Part shown: piece by piece, positions 8,229 through 11,877 of the stretch
How the letters are laid out: the number at the start of each line of letters is the position of its first letter
How positions within the stretch are numbered: position 1 is the first letter of the stretch
Source of the DNA: Acidobacteriota bacterium
GTDB taxonomy: Bacteria > Acidobacteriota > Terriglobia > Terriglobales > Acidobacteriaceae
DNA length: 11,877 nucleotides
Reading direction: 5' to 3'
Assembly (NCBI GenBank): GCA_021811745.1
Contig: JAJZNH010000086.1
Coordinates: forward strand, 1-11,877
Notes under the pieces: generated by a model
Databases searched by the model: none
The model's input: the letters and a program-made list of their open reading frames with translations, nothing else
What the model was told of the DNA's origin: nothing
Position numbers and translations under genes: made by a program

Positions 8229-9649
8229 TATGCCTTTACCTCCCAGTTGCGAATGTCCACAAAGTGGCCGGCAATGGCCGCCGCCGCGGCCATTGCCGGC
8301 GAAACCAAATGCGTTCGGCTGTCGCGCCCCTGACGGCCCTCAAAGTTGCGGTTCGAGGTTGAGGCACAACGTTGATAGGGCTCCAGCACATCCGGGTTCA
8401 TGCCCAGGCACATTGAACACCCAGGTTCGCGCCACTCGAAGCCTGCCTCAATAAAAATGCGATCGAGACCTTCCTCTTCCGCCTGCGCTTTAACCTGGTG
8501 TGAGCCGGGCACCACCATTGCGCCAACCTTGGACGAGACCCTATAGCCTTTTGCGATACGCGCCGCAGCGCGAAGATCCTCAATGCGGCCGTTGGTGCAG
8601 GAGCCTATAAAAACACGATTCACGGCAATATCAGCCAGTGGAGTCTTCGGCTGCAAGCCCATATACTCAAGCGCCCGCTCCAGCCCCTTGCGTTCCTGCT
8701 CGTTGGCCACCGAGGCCGGATCGGGCACCGCGGCCGTAATCGGCGCCACCATGCCGGGACTCGTGCCCCAACTGACGTACGGAACCAGCGTCGCCGCATC
8801 AATCGTCAGCTCGCGGTCGAACTTCGCGCCTGGATCCGACGGCAGCCTGCTCCACTCCTTTACCGCCGCATCCCACGCCGCGCTCTTGGGCGCAAAGCCC
8901 CGGCCCTTGAGATAGGCAAACGTCGTCTCATCCGGCGCAATCATCCCCGCCCGCGCGCCCGCCTCGATGCTCATGTTGCAGATGGTCATGCGCCCTTCCA
9001 TTGAAAGCGAGCGAATCGCCGACCCCGCGTACTCAATCACATGTCCCGTCGCGCCGTCGGTCCCAATCTTGCCGATGATGGCCAGGATGATGTCCTTGGC
9101 CGTGACGCCGGTTGGCAGCTTGCCCTCTACGCTGATCCGGAACGTCTTCGGCTTTGACTGCGGTAGAGTCTGCGTGGCCAGCACGTGCTCCACTTCGCTG
9201 GTGCCGATGCCGAAGGCCAGGGCCCCGAACGCGCCGTGCGTCGAAGTATGCGAATCCCCGCACACGATGGTCATGCCCGGCTTGGTCAGCCCCAGCTCCG
9301 GCCCGATCACGTGCACAATTCCCTGCTCGCGCGAGTCCACATCGTAGAGCTCGATGCCGAACTCCGCGCAGTTCTTGCGCAGCGTGGCGATCTGCGTGGC
9401 CGCGATCTGGTCCACAATCTTCAGCCGCCCCTCGATGGTCGTCGGCACATTGTGATCGATCGTCGCCACCGTGCGGTCCGGCCGCCGTACTTTGCGCCCC
9501 GCCAGCCGTCGCCCTTCAAAGGCCTGCGGCGAAGTGACCTCGTGCACCAGCTGCAAATCGATATACAGCAGCGTAGGCTCGCCTTTCGGCTCCGCCACCA
9601 CGTGCTGTTCCCAGACTTTCTCAAATAACGTCTTTGCTTCGCTTGTCAT
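8228..9649 (-). CDS. leuC: 3-isopropylmalate dehydratase large subunit
   Basis: LeuC is the aconitase-type large subunit that holds a [4Fe-4S] cluster and forms the active isomerase with LeuD. It has 473 residues. Cluster cysteines are C351 (GSCTNGR), C411 and C414 ([12 protein letters not shown]). Other conserved blocks are DHNVPTT near the N-terminus, [25 protein letters not shown], and the C-terminal [15 protein letters not shown]. After that block the sequence reads [10 protein letters not shown] where GGRTHLVSP-type sequence is usual, a minor change. ATG 9649 is the only start before the conserved [12 protein letters not shown]; its GAGGAG is unusually close, 3 nt away. The conserved [11 protein letters not shown] segment is encoded by a 14-bp perfect inverted repeat. 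Confidence 0.97.
   Translation of the reverse strand: MTSEAKTLFEKVWEQHVVAEPKGEPTLLYIDLQLVHEVTSPQAFEGRRLAGRKVRRPDRTVATIDHNVPTTIEGRLKIVDQIAATQIATLRKNCAEFGIELYDVDSREQGIVHVIGPELGLTKPGMTIVCGDSHTSTHGAFGALAFGIGTSEVEHVLATQTLPQSKPKTFRISVEGKLPTGVTAKDIILAIIGKIGTDGATGHVIEYAGSAIRSLSMEGRMTICNMSIEAGARAGMIAPDETTFAYLKGRGFAPKSAAWDAAVKEWSRLPSDPGAKFDRELTIDAATLVPYVSWGTSPGMVAPITAAVPDPASVANEQERKGLERALEYMGLQPKTPLADIAVNRVFIGSCTNGRIEDLRAAARIAKGYRVSSKVGAMVVPGSHQVKAQAEEEGLDRIFIEAGFEWREPGCSMCLGMNPDVLEPYQRCASTSNRNFEGRQGRDSRTHLVSPAMAAAAAIAGHFVDIRNWEVKA
8267..8300 (-). repeat. 14-bp perfect inverted repeat inside leuC
   Basis: GCCGGCAATGGCCG (8267-8280) and CGGCCATTGCCGGC (8287-8300) are perfect reverse complements with a 6-nt loop. 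It encodes part of the conserved MAAAAAIAG segment near the end of LeuC, about 38 nt before the leuD start. It could shape leuC-leuD translation or RNA stability, or be chance in alanine-rich GC-rich code. Confidence 0.75.
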
Positions 9650-9663
9650 AGACTCCTCAAACG

Positions 9664-9811
9664 AGCCTTTAGCTATTAGCCATTAGCTGGTTCATGCTAC
9701 GGTTAAGGTTCTCAAATGATCCCGGCGCCATTGCCGTCTTGTTCCTGATGTTACCGACGCCGCACGCGCCCGCACCATGAACTAAAAGCTAAGAGCTAAC
9801 AGCTAAGAGCT
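9664..9811 (-). repeat. Heptad-repeat inverted element, leuB-leuC spacer
   Basis: AGC units start at 9664, 9671, 9678 and 9685, and inverted GCT units at 9788, 9795, 9802 and 9809, all exactly 7 nt apart. TAGCTATTAGC (9670-9680) pairs with GCTAACAGCTA (9795-9805) at 10 of 11 positions. The second array overlaps the 3' end of leuB and encodes its last residues and stop. The core is related to that of the leuD-ilvD spacer. No gene is seen in the spacer. Confidence 0.88.
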
Positions 9812-10886
9812 GTTTTTGAACTGTCTCTCTCACCTTCGCCCCCATCTCCTTGGTCGAAAGCACCGTCAACCCATCCATGTTCCCGCGCGCCAGATCCGGC
9901 GTGCGGAAGCCCTGTTCCAGCACCTTGCGCACCGCCGCCTCCACCGCCGCAGCTTCGTTCTCCAAACCGCCGGAGTGGCGCAAAATCAGCGCCGCGGTCA
10001 GGATCGCGCCCAGCGGATTGGCCAGCCCCTTGCCCGCAATGTCCGGCGCCGAGCCGTGCACCGGCTCATACAGGTTTACCTTGCCGCCGACGGTCGCCGA
10101 GGGCAGCATGCCCAGCGAGCCCGTAATCACTGCCGATTCGTCGCTCAAAATATCCCCAAACAGGTTTTCCGTCAGCACCACGTCGAAATCGCGCGGCCGG
10201 TTCATCAGGTGCATGGCCATCGAATCCACCAACTGATGCTCCACCGTCACGCCGGGAAACTCCGGTGCTACCTCATTCACCGTGGCGCGCCAGAGCTGCG
10301 AGCACTCCAGCACGTTTGACTTATCCACGCTGGTCAGCTTTTTGCGCCGCTTCTGCGCCAGCTCAAAGGCCACGCGCGCTACGCGGACCACCTCTTCGCG
10401 TGTATAGCGCATTGTATTCAGCGCCTCGCCTTTGTTCTTGTCCCACTGGCGGGGCTGCCCGAAATAAAGGCCGCCCAGCAGTTCGCGCACAAACAGAATG
10501 TCCGCGCCGTCCACGATCTCCGGCCGCAGCGGGCTGTTCACCGTCAGCTCTTTGAAGGCGAAGGCCGGGCGCAAGTTCGCAAATCCGCCGAGAGCCGCGC
10601 GAATCCCAAGCAGTCCAGCCTCGGGGCGCTTGTCCGGGGGCAGTGAATTGAACTCGTTGCCGCCCACCGCGCCCAGCAGCACCGCGTCGGAGCCCAGCGC
10701 TGCATCGAGCGTCTCCTTTGGCAGCGGTGTGCCGTCGCTGACGATGGCCACGCCGCCGATGCGCTTCTCAGTAAAGGTGAACTCGTGCCCGCCCTGTGCG
10801 GCAATCTCGTTCAGAACGGCAACCGCCTCGCCGGTCACTTCCGGACCGATGCCGTCCCCCGCTACAACTAGGATATTTAGCTTCAT
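9789..10886 (-). CDS. leuB: 3-isopropylmalate dehydrogenase
   Basis: LeuB oxidises 3-isopropylmalate with NAD+; the product decarboxylates to 2-oxoisocaproate, the precursor of leucine. The 365 residues fit the family. Motifs are DGIGPEVT (11-18), LLGAVGG (70-76) and substrate arginines R96, R106 and R134. The catalytic pair is Y141 (LYFGQPR) and K189 (SVDKSN), the metal aspartates D221, D245 and D249 ([10 protein letters not shown]), and the NAD motif [18 protein letters not shown] (284-301). ATG 10886 has AAAGG/TTAGGA just upstream. The last residues (LLAVSS) and the TAG stop are encoded by an array of heptad repeat, so the original C-terminus may have been replaced. leuA lies 96 nt upstream and leuC 139 nt downstream. 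Confidence 0.97.
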   Translation of the reverse strand: MKLNILVVAGDGIGPEVTGEAVAVLNEIAAQGGHEFTFTEKRIGGVAIVSDGTPLPKETLDAALGSDAVLLGAVGGNEFNSLPPDKRPEAGLLGIRAALGGFANLRPAFAFKELTVNSPLRPEIVDGADILFVRELLGGLYFGQPRQWDKNKGEALNTMRYTREEVVRVARVAFELAQKRRKKLTSVDKSNVLECSQLWRATVNEVAPEFPGVTVEHQLVDSMAMHLMNRPRDFDVVLTENLFGDILSDESAVITGSLGMLPSATVGGKVNLYEPVHGSAPDIAGKGLANPLGAILTAALILRHSGGLENEAAAVEAAVRKVLEQGFRTPDLARGNMDGLTVLSTKEMGAKVRETVQKQLLAVSS

Positions 10887-10898
10887 TCCTAACCTTTC

Positions 10899-10942
10899 CA
10901 GTGGTTTTTTGTCAGTTTTCAGCGCTCAGTGTCAGTGGTCAG
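10899..10942 (-). repeat. CAG-type heptad array, leuA-leuB spacer
   Basis: CAG units start at 10899, 10913, 10920, 10927, 10933 and 10940; the steps are 14, 7, 7, 6 and 7 nt. The repeated word (CAGTGNN or CAGTTTT) differs from the AGC type in the other spacers but has the same period. No matching inverted array was found at the leuA side. The first unit touches the leuB ribosome binding region. Confidence 0.65.
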
Positions 10943-10982
10943 TGATTCCTGGCCAATCCCGCAGTGTCTTTAGTCCCTGCCT

Positions 10983-11877
10983 CTAGTCCAGCTCCGCCAC
11001 CGGTTCGCGCCGCCGTTCACGAATCGCATCCGGCAGCAGGCCGATCAGGTCTTGATCGTAGATATTTTTCTTACGGTCGGCCAGCGCCACAAACCGGTAG
11101 TAAATGTGCTGCAGTTCATCGCGGCTGACCGTATAGCCAAGCTGCTCCAGCCGGTGCCGCAGCGCCGCGCGCCCGGAGTGTTTGCCCAGTACCAGATGTG
11201 TCCTGTCTACCCCCACCAGTTGCGGCGTCATGATCTCGTAGCACAGAGGATTGGCCAACATGCCGTGCTGATGAATGCCCGACTCGTGTGCAAAGGCATT
11301 GGCGCCCACCACCGCCTTGTTCGGAGAAGGCCGGAAGGTAATGAGCTGGCCCAGCACCTGACTGGCGGGATAGATCTGATCCATCTTGATCGAGGTGCTC
11401 ACGCCGTAGCGGTCGCCGCGCACATAGAGCGCCGCGGCGATCTCTTCCATGGCCGCGTTTCCCGCCCGCTCGCCGATGCCGTTCACCGTGCACTCCACCT
11501 GCCGAGCGCCGGCCTGAATCGCCGCCAGCGAGTTGGCTACCGCTAGACCCAGGTCGTCGTGGCAATGCGAAGACAGCACAACACCCTTCTCGTCGATCGC
11601 CGGAATCCGCTCCCGCACCTCGCGGAACATCTGCCCGTACTCTTCCGGGGTGGTATAGCCTACGGTATCGGGCATGTTGATCGTGGTGGCTCCAGCCTCC
11701 ACGGCGATGCGCACCATCTCCACCAGGTAGTCGCGCTCCGAGCGAGTCGCGTCCTCCGGCGAAAACTCCACGTCGTCGCATAGGGAGCGTGCCAACCGCA
11801 CCGACTCGCCGCACAGGTCCAGCGCCTGCGCGCGGCTGATCTTGAGCTTGTATTCCAGATGCAGATCGCTCGAAGCC
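10983..11877 (-). CDS. leuA: 2-isopropylmalate synthase, 5' end outside window, no regulatory domain
   Basis: LeuA condenses 2-oxoisovalerate with acetyl-CoA, the committed step to leucine. The frame is open to the right edge, leaving 297 residues; roughly the first 110 are outside, and the GTG at 11801 is not the start. The visible part starts with ASSDLHLEYKLKISR and covers most of the TIM barrel: DDVEFSPEDATRS, INMPDTVGYTTPEEY, the metal motif HCHDD (HCH at 104-106 of the fragment), NGIGERAGN, and FAHESGIHQHGML. Then GKHSGRAALRHRLEQLGY and the linker-like LADRKKNIYDQDL follow. It stops 20 residues after that. LeuA proteins of about 500 residues continue with a leucine-binding C-terminal domain of some 120 residues; the 96-nt spacer to leuB leaves no room for one. 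The operon promoter must lie upstream, outside the window. Confidence 0.94.
   Translation of the reverse strand, partial: ASSDLHLEYKLKISRAQALDLCGESVRLARSLCDDVEFSPEDATRSERDYLVEMVRIAVEAGATTINMPDTVGYTTPEEYGQMFREVRERIPAIDEKGVVLSSHCHDDLGLAVANSLAAIQAGARQVECTVNGIGERAGNAAMEEIAAALYVRGDRYGVSTSIKMDQIYPASQVLGQLITFRPSPNKAVVGANAFAHESGIHQHGMLANPLCYEIMTPQLVGVDRTHLVLGKHSGRAALRHRLEQLGYTVSRDELQHIYYRFVALADRKKNIYDQDLIGLLPDAIRERRREPVAELD

Noticed and set aside
10887..10982. Frameshifted remnant of the LeuA regulatory domain downstream of its stop
   Set aside because: The spacer is only 96 nt, contains the CAG heptads, and shows no recognisable piece of the domain in any frame.

Overview
The window is GC-rich bacterial DNA that appears to hold one nearly complete branched-chain amino acid operon and, convergent to it, the end of a small sugar-acid catabolic gene pair. 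Protein style, GC content and the AGC-type heptanucleotide repeats between genes suggest an Acidobacteriota member (Terriglobia/Acidobacteriaceae-like). This is a judgement by eye without a database search, so the assignment is moderate at best.

Plus strand, 1-1500: the C-terminal part of a four-carbon acid sugar kinase (DUF1537 family), cut by the window edge, is followed by a complete PdxA-family dehydrogenase of the PdxA2 type. This is the known pairing for catabolism of D-threonate/D-erythronate-type acids: the kinase phosphorylates the C4 sugar acid and the dehydrogenase oxidises and decarboxylates it to dihydroxyacetone phosphate. From 1501 to 1755 there is a convergent spacer with a strong GC hairpin at 1702-1731.

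Minus strand, 11877 down to 1756: leuA (5' end outside the window), leuB, leuC, leuD, ilvD, ilvB, ilvN, ilvC, all co-directional. IlvBN condenses pyruvate to acetolactate (or pyruvate plus 2-oxobutyrate to acetohydroxybutyrate). IlvC reduces and isomerises, and IlvD dehydrates to the 2-oxo acids of valine and isoleucine. LeuA, LeuCD and LeuB extend 2-oxoisovalerate to 2-oxoisocaproate for leucine. The transaminase (ilvE) and threonine deaminase (ilvA) are not here. leuC and leuD overlap by one base (TAATG); the other six junctions have spacers of 96 to 314 nt.

The genes are ordinary; the spacers are not. Five of the six carry arrays of a 7-nt periodic repeat (AGCNNNN, or CAGNNNN at leuA-leuB). 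In four of them a second array in inverted orientation sits at the other end, so the RNA between one stop codon and the next start could fold back on itself. Two spacers (leuB-leuC and leuD-ilvD) also share a related core of about 90 nt. The arrays intrude on coding and translation signals: they encode the last residues and stop codon of LeuB, supply the ilvN Shine-Dalgarno sequence and create a spurious upstream ATG for ilvD. The sixth spacer (ilvN-ilvC) instead holds a 16-bp perfect palindrome and two mutually exclusive hairpins. LeuA ends right after its catalytic/linker region with no room for the usual C-terminal leucine-binding domain. No mobile element gene, CRISPR array, tRNA or rRNA was seen.
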